Below are positions 1 through 10,670 of a DNA stretch of 64,000 nucleotides, piece by piece (within the stretch, counting starts at the first letter, position 1; each line of letters begins with the position of its first letter). The DNA is from Strigamia acuminata. Taxonomy: Eukaryota; Arthropoda; Chilopoda; Geophilomorpha; Linotaeniidae. The translations under genes and the position numbers were made by a program. The notes beneath the pieces were generated by a model. It saw nothing but the letters and a program-made list of their open reading frames with translations. It had not been told where the DNA came from and did no database searches. The stretch is taken from NCBI GenBank assembly GCA_949358305.1, contig OX442319.1, positions 12,834,001 to 12,898,000 on the forward strand, given 5' to 3'.

Positions 1-585
1 ACTTATTTCAAATCTATCATGAAAAGAAGAGTATACGTGTAAATATTAAAATTAATTTATTATTATTATTTTCTAATCGTGCTGTGAAAATCGGGTGATT
101 TCACATATAATTTAAATTGTTGTTTTGATTTTCCATTTTTTATGTATTAATTAGAAGTTGTGAATTTTCCATTAATATTTTCTTATTTCCTATTTTTGAG
201 TGTGTTGACTTGTTTCACATGTAACCAAAGTCTTTCCCCTTCGTTATTCCTATAATTGGTGGGGTTTTTCCCTAACTTGTGGGCACCATTTCATTGGTGC
301 GCTGAATGAGTCACATATTCCTTTACCCCTTTTTCTTTTGTTTTAAATAGAATAAACTACTTTTTGCTTCTCAAGATGTGTGGTTGTGTTATTTCTTTGC
401 TCTATACGCCATCTTTAATTTTCATCAATCTTATCAAATTTTTTTAGAAATTATAATTTTATATGAATAAAATAAATAAACAAAAATAAATAAATAAATT
501 TTTTTAACGATGTGACGTTCGTTAAGACTGATTGAAATACAACAGTTGTGCATATTTGGAAATACGTCAGCCAAATTATTATTCA
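1..585 (+). repeat. Degenerate tandem unit, module 1 (left-end copy)
   Basis: The segment recurs at 2041-2360, 14580-15660, 18770-19450 and 21130-21790. Shared landmarks are the start ACTTATTTCAAATC, an ATAAATAAATAA run, GTGACGTTCGTTAAG and the end AATACGTCAGCC. The copies diverge by substitutions and small gaps. There is no open frame of note. The TGACGT and ACGTCA words at its right end are CRE-like. Confidence 0.85.
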
Positions 586-685
586 AAATTAAAATTTTTG
601 GCAAGAAATACTCTTTTTGCTAATAAATGGAAATTTTATTTTTCTAAAAATAACATTTTGTTGACAACAAATGACGTCAAAAATG

Positions 686-895
686 ACCAAAAAATCAACG
701 TTTTTGACCAAAAAATCAACGTTTTTGACCAAAAAATCAACGTTTTTGACCAAAAAATCAACGTTTTTGACCAAAAAATCAACGTTTATGACCAAAAAAT
801 CAACGTTTTTGACCAAAAAATCAACGTTTTTGACCAAAAAATCAACATTTTTGACCAAAAAATCAACGTTTTTGGACCAAAACAATCAACTTTTT
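686..895. repeat. 21-bp minisatellite
   Basis: About nine head-to-tail copies of a 21-base unit (core AAAAAATCAACGTTTTTG) follow one another with few differences. Because 21 is a multiple of 3, every frame is open across the array and gives long spurious frames on both strands. The array lies directly after a module-1 copy of the tandem unit. Confidence 0.9.
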
Positions 896-1199
896 TGAAA
901 GCAAGTTCAGAGCAAACAACGAAATTTCAAAATGAAATACAAAACAAGTTTGTATTTACAGTATCACCGGTATGCCTTCCAACTTAATGATAAAACCAAT
1001 TTATTTGTTTCCTTTTTTTCTCATTTATCATATTTGCTTAGTTTAAAATATTACATTTGAATTGCATATTTGAGAAAGTATAGTAAGTATAGGCGTGCAG
1101 ATCCAAAAAGACAACAAACCCAAAAAGACAACAGCGCCATCGTGTGGCGGAAACACGTCAACTAAGAAGTTGCCCTACTTCCTCTTTTACTATTATGCT

Positions 1200-2365
1200 A
1201 ATACCGTATACAGTATACCGTAAACAGTAAATACAATCTTTCCATCATATTTACTTAACTTTCCAGTAAAGTAAATATAAAATTTCAAGAAGTGTTTCGT
1301 ATCATAAAAACAGAGTGTATTTCTTTTGCAGAAAGTATGAAATATTTTTTTTCTTTATTTATTCAATTAAAGGAGTTGCGACATTAAAAATACAACAGGA
1401 CTTTCTATGATGTAGTTTTATACGTAGTTTATACGTAGTTTATACGTAGGTTTTTGGGAACCCGGCGTTTAATCTAGATTATTCAAGGCCGGTATCTAAA
1501 TTATAATATCAAAAAACTGAAAAAGTATTACCGGTAATTATTAATTTTTTTAAAATTAATATTTTAATTAATTAATTTCAAATATTAATTTTAAAAAAAT
1601 TAATATTTGAAATTAATTAATGGAAAATTATATAAAAAGGCCTCTGGGTTTCTTTAAAAACGTTGTTATGCTCTGTTAAAGGCGAAATGTCAGGAAAACT
1701 TAGGCATCATAAGGCGATTTGCGTTTAGGGACAAGTACTTTGTTGAATAGGAAAAATTTTTTCCTATTAATTTTTTTTTTGCTAAAATTTTGTGACTTTG
1801 TTTATGCGATAATAAACTAAATCTCAAGTGAAATTTGTAGTGATTGATCATTTATTTAATTAAATATTCAACTTGGAACGTAGTAAATGTTAAATTCTGT
1901 ATTTAGCATTCACTTTCTGGTTATAAAACAACCACTTTATAATTTATCCAATTAGTTTATATCACATTTTCTAAGTTTAGAATTTGGGTTTGAATATAGT
2001 GTTTATAAATGAAAAAAATAAATTTATCGACAAATTTGAAACTTATTTCAAATCTATCATGAAATGAAGAATACACGTGTAAATATTAAAATAAATTTAT
2101 TATTTGTCGATAAATTTCTACAAATTTTCTAACCATGCTAAACTTGTATCTTTTACATTTCTTATTTTTTCCAGCAAAGCAGTACGCTTTTAAAATTAAA
2201 ATTTTATAATTTTATAATTTTTTTATAAATTAGAATTTCATATTAACAAAATAAATAAACAAAAACAAATAAATAATTTTTTTTAACGATGTGACGTTCG
2301 TTAAGACTGATTGAAATACAACACCTGTGCATATTTATCAATACGTCAGCCAAATTATTACCAAT
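1200..2365 (+). repeat. Tandem unit, modules 2, 3 and 1
   Basis: Bases 1200-1380 match 17466-17620 and 19455-19610. Bases 1490-2040 match 18362-18770 and 20655-21130. Bases 2041-2360 are module 1 again. So the left end of the window holds about one and a half units of the tandem array at 14.4-21.8 kb. Bases 1370-1425 keep the left end of the TTAA element found whole at 19619-20399. An AT-only hairpin of about 25-base arms lies at 1565-1620. The unit stops where homology to the lectin promoters begins. Confidence 0.75.
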
Positions 2366-2421
2366 GCCCTTAATTATTACGTGAACTGCAAAAACACACT
2401 AAATTGGATTTCTTCGTTCGC

Positions 2422-2429
2422 TATATAAG
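2422..2429 (+). promoter_or_regulatory. TATA box of lectin gene 1
   Basis: TATATAAG lies 55 bases before the start codon. The same word at the same distance precedes lectin genes 2 and 4 on the other strand, and the flanking 80 bases are conserved between them. Confidence 0.75.
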
Positions 2430-2483
2430 CTGACATTTTCACATTGATAGCTCACACTCTACAGTTCGACTTAACGAGTAAAG

Positions 2484-4274
2484 ATGTTTCTTCAAAAAGC
2501 GAGTCATTCTTGGTTTTTCTTGGTCTTGCAGCTTTCAGGTAAATATTTCAGAAGGAAACAGAAAATTTTCTTTTAACACCACTGCACTTAAATTATCTAA
2601 AATATTTTTTTAAAAAAAGATAACTTTTATATGTGCTTTGTAAACTTGATGCACTAAAGTTAACGATACTTTGTCATGTCTTATCAATAATTGTCGTCTT
2701 GAGCAGCGCCCCTTCCTGTTAACCCTTCCAACCCTGAGATGGGTCGTTTTGTGACCCCGTTTTAAAAAAATCATTATTTTTATAAGAAATAATTAATTTT
2801 TTTATCTGATTTTTGCTGACTATTGCTTTGAAACATCACTAGACACTATACCACAGTTCAAATTTTTTTAATTTTTTAAGTTTTTCTATAATTTGAACTC
2901 AAAGTTTAACTGGGTCAAAAAAGACCCATCTTAGGAGTCCAAAGGACATAAATCATGATCATCAGCAGGCTCCGCTAATGTCAATCATTGCCACCAGAGA
3001 CGCTTACATGCGTTCAGGTGTTGCGGCGGCCATCTTTGTTGTTGTCAAAAACACACGTTTTGGCCAAATTCCTTCGGAATTCCCTAAAACCCGGATTTTG
3101 CGCATGCGCAGAATCTGGGTCAAATTATGCCGATCTTAGGGAGAGATGGGAGGCAAATTCTTTCGGGTTGGAAAGGTTAAGTGGCGCTGCCAGTTCCTTC
3201 AACCAGGGTCCCTTCAACGCAGGGTCCAGCAAGGTCATTTGAATAAAATGTTATATGACCAGTTCTTCACGGAACCACACTGCATCACATGCACGGTCCC
3301 ACAACCGCACAAGTGTGCCACGTTGAAACCTATCCCGAAAGCGGTCAGCAAGTCTGTGCAGTGCCATGGCAGAGGGCAGATCTCGCTGCCCACTTGGTGT
3401 CTTGACCATGCAATCCACGCATAGAAACACTTTTGGGAACTTTCCCTATATGAATAAAGGTCAAAACCTATACAAATATAGTTTCTAGTTGTTGTCGTGG
3501 TATTCTACTTTAGAATTGTAAGGTCTCTTGGAACAAGGGATTATTTCTAGTAATTTAAGATTAAAAAGAGATTGTTAATTAGTGTAATGTTAAGCTTTGA
3601 TTTTTTTTCTATTCAACATTTCAGTAGTTATCATTTGCTGTTTGATTTGTTTGAGCTCTGCTTGTGCCACCAAATGTGAAAGTGGTTTCTCACCGCTTGG
3701 CGATGGTTGTTATCATTTTTCTACAGCGACTGGTACTTATTTTGAGGGACTTGCATATTGTTATAATCTAAAGTCGTGGCCTGTAACCATCGATTCACAG
3801 GTCGAATCTCAACTTATCAGTGATTATATTAACAACCAAAGCGACAATCGTAAGGACAATGCAGCCGGAAAGTTGTGTAGAATTCTGCACAAAAAATGCT
3901 AACAAAAATTAATACCCATTGCGGAATTTTTTTTTTTTTACATTTCTTGTGCAGATTTTCTATACAAATTCTGTGCTAGTAAATAATAATAAATAAATAC
4001 GTGTTTGACACTCTTTTCAGCGCCCGAAAATTATTGGACCAGTGGTATTGATTTCGACAGAAGTGGGAAATTCAATTGGATTGGTACGGCAAAACCTTTT
4101 AGTGTAACAAATTGGTGTCCGGGCCAACCAGACGGTGCTGGTGGCCTAGAAAATTGTGTTCACATTCTTAGACTGGATGGAGCAAAAGCCTGCTGGAACG
4201 ACCTTGATTGTAACACAAAAATATTAAATTGGGCGGGTGTAAAACCGATGCGATTTATATGTGAACAAAACTGA
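2484..4274 (+). CDS. Secreted C-type lectin 1 (QPD/WND type)
   Basis: Three exons: 2484-2538, 3625-3849 and 4021-4274, with GT-AG introns of phase 1 that join in frame to 177 residues. Exon 1 and the start of exon 2 give a hydrophobic signal peptide (about 31 residues). One C-type lectin domain follows, opening with the Cys pair of a long-form domain (CESGFSPLGDGC). It has a QPD motif, which in this family usually means galactose-type calcium-dependent sugar binding, a Glu just before the internal Cys, and a WND motif (CWNDLDC). An extra Cys pair (NWC and ACWND) looks family-specific. AATAAA is at 4289. Intron 1 holds a piggyBac-like MITE (2723-3176) and a unique GC-richer relic (3180-3430). 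The exon 2 donor GTAAGG is conserved in all four lectin genes. The likely role is secreted pathogen or glycan recognition; the ligand is inferred from the motif only. Confidence 0.9.
2723..3176. mobile_element. piggyBac-like MITE, copy 1
   Basis: The 454-bp element is flanked by TTAA on both sides (2719-2722, 3177-3180). Its ends are inverted repeats starting CCCTTCCAACCC and CCTTTCCAACCC, and the CCYT start fits piggyBac ends. It contains no transposase. Its interior matches copy 2 at 15690-17326. It sits in intron 1 of lectin gene 1. Confidence 0.85.
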
Positions 4275-4339
4275 GTCTTGTAACCAGAAATAAATGCAAA
4301 GATTATAACTTATTTCGACTTACTTTTTTCTAAATCTTA

Positions 4340-4618
4340 CTTGCGAGATTTCAAGCTACTGTATTACAACACTTGTATCCTCACAAACACAATGCCCATG
4401 CGTCCTGTAGTATCCATTTTGTTTAATTCTCGGAGTAAAGAGATCGACTTCAGATGGTTTATCCATGGTGCATTGTATCCAAATTGTAATCATTTCCCTC
4501 TGGTGTTAGAAATAATACCAGAGGCGACACAATATATTTTATTATTAAAACACACAGTTGCAACCCAAATTCAATGTGAGAAAGACTTCTCATTTATTAT
4601 TGTCTTGGAACAATACAA
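4340..4618 (+). mobile_element. Possible LTR relic next to a tRNA-Ser-like primer site
   Basis: This stretch downstream of lectin 1 ends one base before a sequence complementary to the 3' half of a tRNA-Ser. That is the arrangement of an LTR followed by a primer-binding site. No second LTR, gag or pol is visible. Parts of 4325-4400 also match the 3' flanks of lectins 2 and 4, so the left boundary of the relic is uncertain. Confidence 0.35.
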
Positions 4619-4651
4619 TGGCGACGAGGATGGGATTCGAACCCACGCGGG
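4619..4651 (-). other. tRNA-Ser 3'-half-like sequence with encoded CCA
   Basis: Read on the minus strand it gives a T arm (GTGGG TTCGAAT CCCAT), acceptor strand CCTCGTC, discriminator G and then CCA. The partner acceptor GACGAGG and the anticodon half are absent, so it is not a working tRNA gene. The encoded CCA points to copying from a mature tRNA or to a retroelement primer-binding site (TGGCGACGAGG on the plus strand). The match extends further than most primer sites. Confidence 0.7.
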
Positions 4652-5195
4652 CATTCTGCAGCTCTTATTCTGAGAGAAATAGTCAAACAATTTTTCGCAG
4701 GTAACCAAACAAAAAAAAACATTTAAGTTAAGCGGTTGCGAGAGTGTAACCGCGCATGCGTATTCCGTAATCGTCTCCACACAATCGGAAGAGAAAGGCG
4801 CGGGCACAGTCGACGTGTTCTTCCAATTGTTCAATTATTCCGCCAGTTATTGAGCATTCATTTCCAATGTATCCTAAATTAGCACACAGGTAATTTTATT
4901 TAAGTTACCGTATATTGGCGCACTTGGTAAAATTACAATATATTTCCAATACCGGCATACGTTTGAACGGCGTCGAATGTTTCAAAATGGCGGAGTTGTG
5001 TAAAATGCTTCTCGCCGTGTATCAAACTAAAAAAGCTATCATCGTTTTGGTGTTGGTATTGTAGGACTGCATTCCACTGTAACTGGTGCAGCATTTACCA
5101 AAAAACAAATTTCTTATATTAATTGTCCTTTGAGATACTTTACTCAAGATAATTTTTTAATTTACTGAAATGAAAGAAATGAGACTGGCAAACTT
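4652..5195 (-). repeat. Lectin-flank block, inverted copy
   Basis: Reverse complement of the blocks at 25920-26570 and 34670-35300. All lie 3' of a lectin gene, and the orientation follows that gene. Landmarks are GCGCATGCGTATT-type words, CACGTCGACTGTG-like words and a block ending near TTTCATTTCAGTAAATT. It joins the tRNA-like sequence at a CTGCAG word. No intact gene is seen in it. Confidence 0.8.
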
Positions 5196-5199
5196 GTTG

Positions 5200-6200
5200 C
5201 GAGCAACAATTTGGAAAGTTGGTTTGAGGTCCAATTACGTCACATAAGATTTTTTAACTCAGAGTATTTTGGTCTTGGGCTTTCCGCATGAAATTGAGTC
5301 AATTATAATGCAGAATGCATTGTTAAGTCGGAGATGATGAAATAATTCAATTCCTTGTTCAAGCAGGTGTTCGTTTTTCACTTCAATATAGTTTTTACCT
5401 CGTTAGGCTTGAGAAAAACTAATAAAGATTTGCATCATCAATTTATATTCGAATTTGTATTTCCTGCTGGTTTTTAACAACGGTTTTTTGCCTATACTTG
5501 TAAGATTAACAGGGGTAAATTTATTACGGGGTTTTTCTCATTGAATAATATGTATTTCGAGTCAAGGAGGTTTTAGAGTTGCCTTTGATGTTAAAATAAG
5601 ATTGTTCTCATTGAAAAAACTTATGTAAACCTGATTTTTAACCCTAAGTTGAAAAAGAAGGGTTATTTTAAAACAATGATGTGTTTAGTGTTCTATTTAG
5701 AAATTTGAGGTTAAAAATAGACCCATGCGGTATGCTGTCTAATGCAATGTTATTGTTGTAATTGCTTGTTCTTTTTCTTGTTATGTGACAGCAGCATTGG
5801 TTACTATTGTTAGGCGCATGCTGAACCATTATTGAAGAGATTTTTATGTAATTTTTACTCTGTTCTTTTCACTTGTAATCATGACTTTGATGATAAAGGA
5901 GGTGTGAAATTCAGTGCAGAAAGAGTGGTTTATTGTGTCAAGCATAGAAACATACACACAATTCCAGTGACAATTGAGAGAATCATCAAGTTTTTGCAAG
6001 TCTCTCCTTATTGTGGGAAAGTTGCCGCATCAACACGAATTCCATTCCATTCAGAGGGCAGCTTGCTACAAACTATCCAAATCAGCCACACACGCGTGTC
6101 TAAATTTAATAAGTCAAACTGAAGTAGAAATAATAATATAGAATTTGCTCGCTTATTTGTGGCGTTTGCAGTTCCATTTGCAGACTAAACGGTTCGTTGT
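5200..6200. other. Intergenic DNA
   Basis: Mostly AT-rich unique sequence. A frame of about 95 codons at 5832-6122 lacks a convincing start and shows no family I recognise. I see no RNA gene or repeat structure here. Confidence 0.4.
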
Positions 6201-6460
6201 ATTACCAATACCATATACAAACCCCCCAGAAGAACTTGAGTCACACAACGACCATCACTAGAATTCATCAAGCTCGATTGAAAATCTCAAAACTCCGAAA
6301 AACATGTTTCCAAAGGTTGTGGTGACCCTGAGTTGCTTTTATTTGATTTTATACATTTTAATAAATAAATAGTCACCACGGAAGAAATTAAAAATCGCCG
6401 AATATTTTGTATGATATTATTTCATTTCAGTTTAGCACACGCCAAACTACATTGAGTAAT

Positions 6461-6775
6461 TAGGGGAGAAAACCTCCCCTAACACAGCTCACCCCAATAT
6501 TAGCTGGGGTGAGATCGTTAGTTAACCGCTTAGTGAAGCAAAATTGCTTTGTTTCACTAAAATAAGCTGTCTGCGCAGCATCCGCTGTGCAGAATTGAAG
6601 CGTGCCAAGCACACTCCACCCTTCCCATAGCCAACAGTTATGGTGTAATACTAACGGCTTTTGGCGCAACAAAATCCCTTTGTTGTGCCAAAATTAGCAA
6701 TCTGCACATATTTGGTGTGCAGATTTCAAGAGTGCATAAAGCCCCAAATTTTGGCGGTTTGGCCCACTCTTGACA
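6461..6775. repeat. Array of consecutive short hairpins
   Basis: At least six stem-loops follow one another: AGGGGAG/CTCCCCT, CTCACCCC/GGGGTGAG, AGTGAAGCAAA/TTTGTTTCACT, TCTGCGCAGC/GCTGTGCAGA, TGGCGCAACAAA/TTTGTTGTGCCA and AATCTGCACA/TGTGCAGATT. In three of them the only mismatch is G opposite T, a wobble pair in plus-strand RNA. A related but decayed set lies at 43604-43690. Confidence 0.8.
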
Positions 6776-6974
6776 CATACACACCAACAACAACACCCAA
6801 ATGATCATCGCTACGAACTTCAAACACAAGGATTCTAGTGCTGACCGGGTTACACGTTTTGGTGAGTTAAGAGACTGCTGTTTCGACTGAATAAATTCAG
6901 TGGAACCAGCCACATTTGCGTTCAGAACACGAATTTCGGGTAACGCCCGAGAAACTCCGCTCACCCGTAGCCGT

Positions 6975-7420
6975 CGAGTCCCGTTGACTTGTTCCGAGAC
7001 TCGCCCTCGCCGATCGAGCAACCCGTCGCCTTCAACCATCGTGAGAAGACAGTGAACCACCTGCGAGCTTTACTCCGGAGTTCATTGTTCATCGCCATAG
7101 AACGAGCGAAGGAATTTGTGCCTGCTTGTTGCTGATAATTGTGAGTCCCGTTGACTTGTTCCGAGACTCATTGTCGTCGTCAACGGCAAACTTCTCGTGG
7201 AGAACCGTCGCCGATATCTGTGAGCCACCTGCGAGCTTTACTCCGGAGTTCACAGATAGAAAGTCATCGTTTTCAACGAGAAATAATATTTCTCAGGCGA
7301 GTCCGACTCGCCATTTTCCGAGCGCCAAATACTCGCGCTCAGCGATCAAAAGTCGTTGTTAGCGCCTTTTTCCTTTGTTACGAGTGAGCGTAACCGTTCA
7401 CTTGTCTCATTTTCCTCTCT
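6975..7420. repeat. Imperfect 165-bp direct repeat with further hairpins
   Basis: GTCCCGTTGACTTGTTCC and CACCTGCGAGCTTTACTCC each occur twice (6977-7085 and 7143-7255). Hairpins such as GGCGAGTCC/GACTCGCC (about 7296-7313) and GTGAGCG/CGTTCAC follow. This is the GC-rich half of the LTR-like element. Confidence 0.7.
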
Positions 7421-8821
7421 TCCTGTATTTGACTTCCCTGACTTTAACCGCTAAATCCATTAAACTTTTAATTTAATTTTTTCTTTATATTTCATTCAGA
7501 TTATATTGTAATTTTCACTGAAATAAAATTCATTTGTCTTTTTATTCGACTCAAACTGCTGTTCTCATTTTATAAAAATACCCCTAGACACCTTTTACAG
7601 CCAGCCGAGTATAAGGCCTATAAAACGGCATCTCACTTGCGAACTATCTGGATAACAGGTAAGTATTTGTTTGGATAGAAATCCCGGAGTCGCAACAAGG
7701 TAAATATATTTTCATTTCACATATTCGTGTAGAAATGTAAAAAATTACTAAACCTCGTGAAATAATTATATTTGTTGCTTTAGATCGTCTTTCTTTTCAT
7801 TTTGGCCCTGGCTTTGATTGTGGTTAACTTGCCTGAAATTCGGGCTATCCATTGGGTAGCTGGTGCGAGCAAATAGAAATGAAAAAAGAGTTTTATCAAA
7901 TTGTAATTCTTGATATTTCATAGATTGCAAGAGTTGCAAGGGAATATGTTCTTGTTATGCTGTCATTGGCTGCATTTGTATTTAGTTTTAAAATTACCTT
8001 TCACAAATTCTGGACTTTCTTTCGAGTGTTGGGAAATTGAATGAGAAGATTTGTATTGTTTTAACTATTTCTTTGTTTTAATATCTTGAATAAAATTCAC
8101 TAGTGTATTTTTGACAACCATCGATCGTGTGTGCGCGTGAGTGAGTTTTTCAAATTGCGACTAATAACTTGAATACAGTTTGAACAATTGAACTAGTGGA
8201 TTTACAAGAGGCAACGCTCCTGAAACAATTTGAATGCATTTTTAAGAACTTACAGTGTGTCATAAAAACGCCATGTACCGACAACTTTTCTAAACTTTCT
8301 TAATGTTAAAGATGGCGTAAAATTCCATAATTTTGAATAAGTTTAATCAAATGATACCAGCAGATGAGTCCAAAGTTTCAGTTTATGCCTGTGAGACATA
8401 AGAATGGAGGCGATGCGTTTAGTTTAACGGAATTCGAATGATTGCTTCTTTATTCCCAATTAAAACAAAAGACCGGAAGTGGCCCAAAAGGAGTTTCCCG
8501 AGTGGAACACGGGCAAGGGGCAAAGGGTCAAGTGCGCCGGCGATGGTGGCGCCGGGAATGAGTGGAGGACCGGAAGAGTCACAATGCCGTTTATAAAAAT
8601 GGCCAAAATAGTATGCAAAAATGTGCCTAACCGTGAATATGTTAGTTTTTAGCCCTGTTTATTAGATCATTTTTGCATCACAGTCGCACGATTACATGAT
8701 GCATAAAAATTCCATTTCTTTCATTTAACCAAAGAATGGGTTGTTTAAACATCAAAACAAACAATACAAAATAATAGATTCAATGAGTGAAATACCTTAG
8801 CAGGACAAGAACAAGTCTCAT

Positions 8822-8940
8822 CTGTCCCTCTTTCGTCATCACTTTAATCAGAAACACATTGGCTTTGGTCCTGCATGGCACTTCCAACGTCTGACTGTAG
8901 CTTTTCCAAGCTGCTTCGTGCAGTGCCGCATTCCTTAGCT
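8822..8940 (-). other. Exon-like segment inside the composite repeat
   Basis: On the minus strand about 38 codons are open between an acceptor-like TTTTTTTAG and a donor-like AAG|GTATTT. The frame stays open in two further copies (about 11605-11730 and 23215-23355), with mostly conservative or silent changes. Recognisable words are ALHEAAWKSYSQTLEV and NVFLIKVMTKEGQMRL. I do not recognise the family. It may be a captured host exon or part of the element's own gene. Confidence 0.4.
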
Positions 8941-9299
8941 AAAAAAATAACAATTAGCATAAATAAACTCTTCGAAAGCAATAGGTGTACCCAGTTATCT
9001 GGATAAGTGAAAATGCGAGTTTTACTTTTTTGGAAAACTGATCACGTAAACGAAACAGCATTTCAGAAAAGGCAGACTTATTCCGAAAACTAAATTCCAG
9101 TTGTATGAGCTAAATTTTAGGCGTTTTGCCCGGACCGAGTGGTGTCGACCTTTGATGTAGTGTCGGAGATCAATTGATACATAAGTGCATATGACGGCCC
9201 GGCCAGTGAAATGTTAGTGAGAATATAGGCTCTTCTTGGGGACCTCAACCGTGGCGTGTCGAGGATTTGACAGTGGGCACGCTTGAGGGTGAAAACCAA

Positions 9300-9905
9300 A
9301 GCGCAAAAACAACATAATCGGCAAGAGACCAAAGGGAGCGAGACTGGGAACTGCTCTGAGGGCCCCCAACAACTAACAGGAGGGCACAGGCGTACATAAA
9401 AACCCAGCACCTTTACGGCAATGACAAGGAAAGGTTGATCCAAGAAATTCTGACCGGAGCAGAAGGAGCCATGGCAAGTCCAGAGAAACCGACCAGAAAT
9501 GCCGTACAGGCCCTATATGGTTGCCTCTGGAGCTCCCGGTCCAAGATAATGTGTCTTGAACAAAGTCAACCTTTGCCTCAGCCCTTTCTGGTAGGTTCCG
9601 TTATTCCGGGAGAAGTGGTCGAAGCTTTTAATAAATAAATTTGCCCCTCTTTGACCCGAAAGGTGTCCTTCCGGCTGCTTTCTTCCTGCTCATCATGACA
9701 GCAGGTGTCTGTCCCAGTGTTCTGAAAAGAAACTGGACGGTCCTGATACGCAAGATAGGGCAAGACACTACTCGAGCCGTGGATTGGCAGTCTATCACTA
9801 TTGGCCCAACAGTGCTCTGGTTCCTCACCGATATCATAAGATGAAGGTTGTCGAAAGACTTTCCCTTGCATGAAAATCAAAAGGTGATTTTAACTTGACC
9901 CCACT
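9300..9905 (+). pseudogene. Non-LTR retrotransposon RT relic, copy 1
   Basis: Frame-shifted pieces match the N-terminal part of a non-LTR reverse transcriptase. They include the region before the active site with VLPAAFFLLIMTAGVCPS and LKRNWTVLIRKIG, and an ITIGPT word that corresponds to the RPITI-type motif. The catalytic YADD part is absent. The same truncation occurs in copy 2 and at 23385, so this looks like a deletion derivative that multiplied. The full-length relative is probably of the R2/NeSL-like group. Confidence 0.65.
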
Positions 9906-10014
9906 ACTAGCCAATCCTAATGTTAGCTCGATAGTCGACACTAATAATAATAGTCGAGTTCCAGTGGGTGAAAATAGCCACCAAGATATTTCCACCCTCC
10001 AAGGGGATTTTTGA

Positions 10015-10266
10015 AAAATTTATAAAGGATTTGTTGGATTTTTGAAAGATTTATAAAGGATTTGTTGGATTTTTGAAAGATTTGTTAGATTTTTAAAAGA
10101 TTTGTTGGATTTTTAAAAAATTTGTTGGATTTTTAAAAGATTTGTTAGATTTTTAAAAGATTTGTTGGATTTTTAAAAAATTTGTTGGATTTTTAAAAAA
10201 TTTGTTGGATTTTTAAAAGATTTGTTGGATGTTTAAAAGATTTGTTGGATTTTTAAAAGATTTGTT
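10015..10266. repeat. 20-bp minisatellite at the end of RT relic copy 1
   Basis: About twelve units of roughly 20 bases (TTTGTTGGATTTTTAAAAGA and variants). A related array stands at the same place after RT relic copy 2. Confidence 0.85.
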
Positions 10267-10544
10267 ATAAAGCGATACATTTATATTTATAGTCTTACGA
10301 TGAGCCAGAGTATACACGTGTATAAAGAACATAAATAAAATAATATATTTTTGTTCAATAGACTTTATTATTAATTACAAAAATGTGAATTAATTTCACT
10401 GGCCGCTGCTTTCCTTAGTTCAAAACAAGCAACATTTTGTGTCGGATTGATGACATCATTGGCACCAATGACGTAATCAGTCCCACACAAAATGGTGTTA
10501 TCATTCAGGCACGTGTTACATTAGTGCGCGAAAACTAAAGAAAA

Positions 10545-10670
10545 CAAAAAATTTCAACCAAAACAGAAACAAACCGAACCAACAAAATTTCAACCAAAAC
10601 AACACAAAACCAACAAAATTTCAACCAAAACAAAACAAAAGCAACAAAATTTCAACCAAAAAAGGTTATA
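10545..10670. repeat. A/C-rich short tandem repeat
   Basis: Roughly four units of about 35-40 bases built on CAACAAAATTTCAACCAAAA. Nothing codes here. Confidence 0.75.

Larger units (their letters stand above)
6318..7697. mobile_element. Solo-LTR-like insertion
   Basis: The element begins TGTGGTGACCC and ends GTCGCAACA (the TG...CA rule). It is flanked by a 4-bp direct repeat AGGT (6314-6317, 7698-7701). The uninterrupted site survives in the paralogous peptide gene at 21899-21906. It contains an AATAAA at about 7522 and TATAAAA at about 7619, and no coding region. These traits fit a solo LTR of a Gypsy-like retrotransposon, though 1,380 bp is long for one. Confidence 0.7.
6304..7985 (+). 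pseudogene. Cysteine-rich secreted peptide 1, intron 1 split by an LTR-like insertion
   Basis: Paralogue of the gene at 21891-22211. Exons read as 6304-6315, 7784-7862 and 7924-7985 (50 codons plus stop). Exon 1 encodes only four residues, exon 2 a strongly hydrophobic signal peptide, and exon 3 a short six-Cys tail spaced C-x2-C-x3-C-x-C-x6-C-x-C. A 1,380-bp element inserted two bases into intron 1 changed the donor from GTAAAT to GTTGTG, and the TATA box upstream has decayed to TATACAAA. The coding parts themselves are open. It may be silenced, or re-expressed from the TATAAAA at about 7619 inside the inserted element, but I find no new ATG there. It could be a secreted antimicrobial or toxin-like peptide; the target is unknown. 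Confidence 0.6.
8250..9990. repeat. Composite dispersed repeat, copy 1
   Basis: Shares order and sequence with 10690-12850 and 22920-23640. The order is a CGCCATCTACCGACAAC segment, an exon-like segment, a CCAGTTATCTGGATAAG segment, an RT relic, and the terminal CCACCCTCCAAGG tail. Copies 1 and 3 both follow a cysteine-rich peptide gene, so gene and repeat were probably duplicated together. Confidence 0.75.

Noticed and set aside
529-987. Long frames on both strands through the 21-bp minisatellite
   Set aside because: The unit is a multiple of three, so all frames stay open; the repeated DQKINVF-type product has no other support.
4619-4700. Functional tRNA-Ser gene
   Set aside because: Only the 3' half is present, the CCA is encoded, and the expected 5' acceptor GACGAGG is missing.
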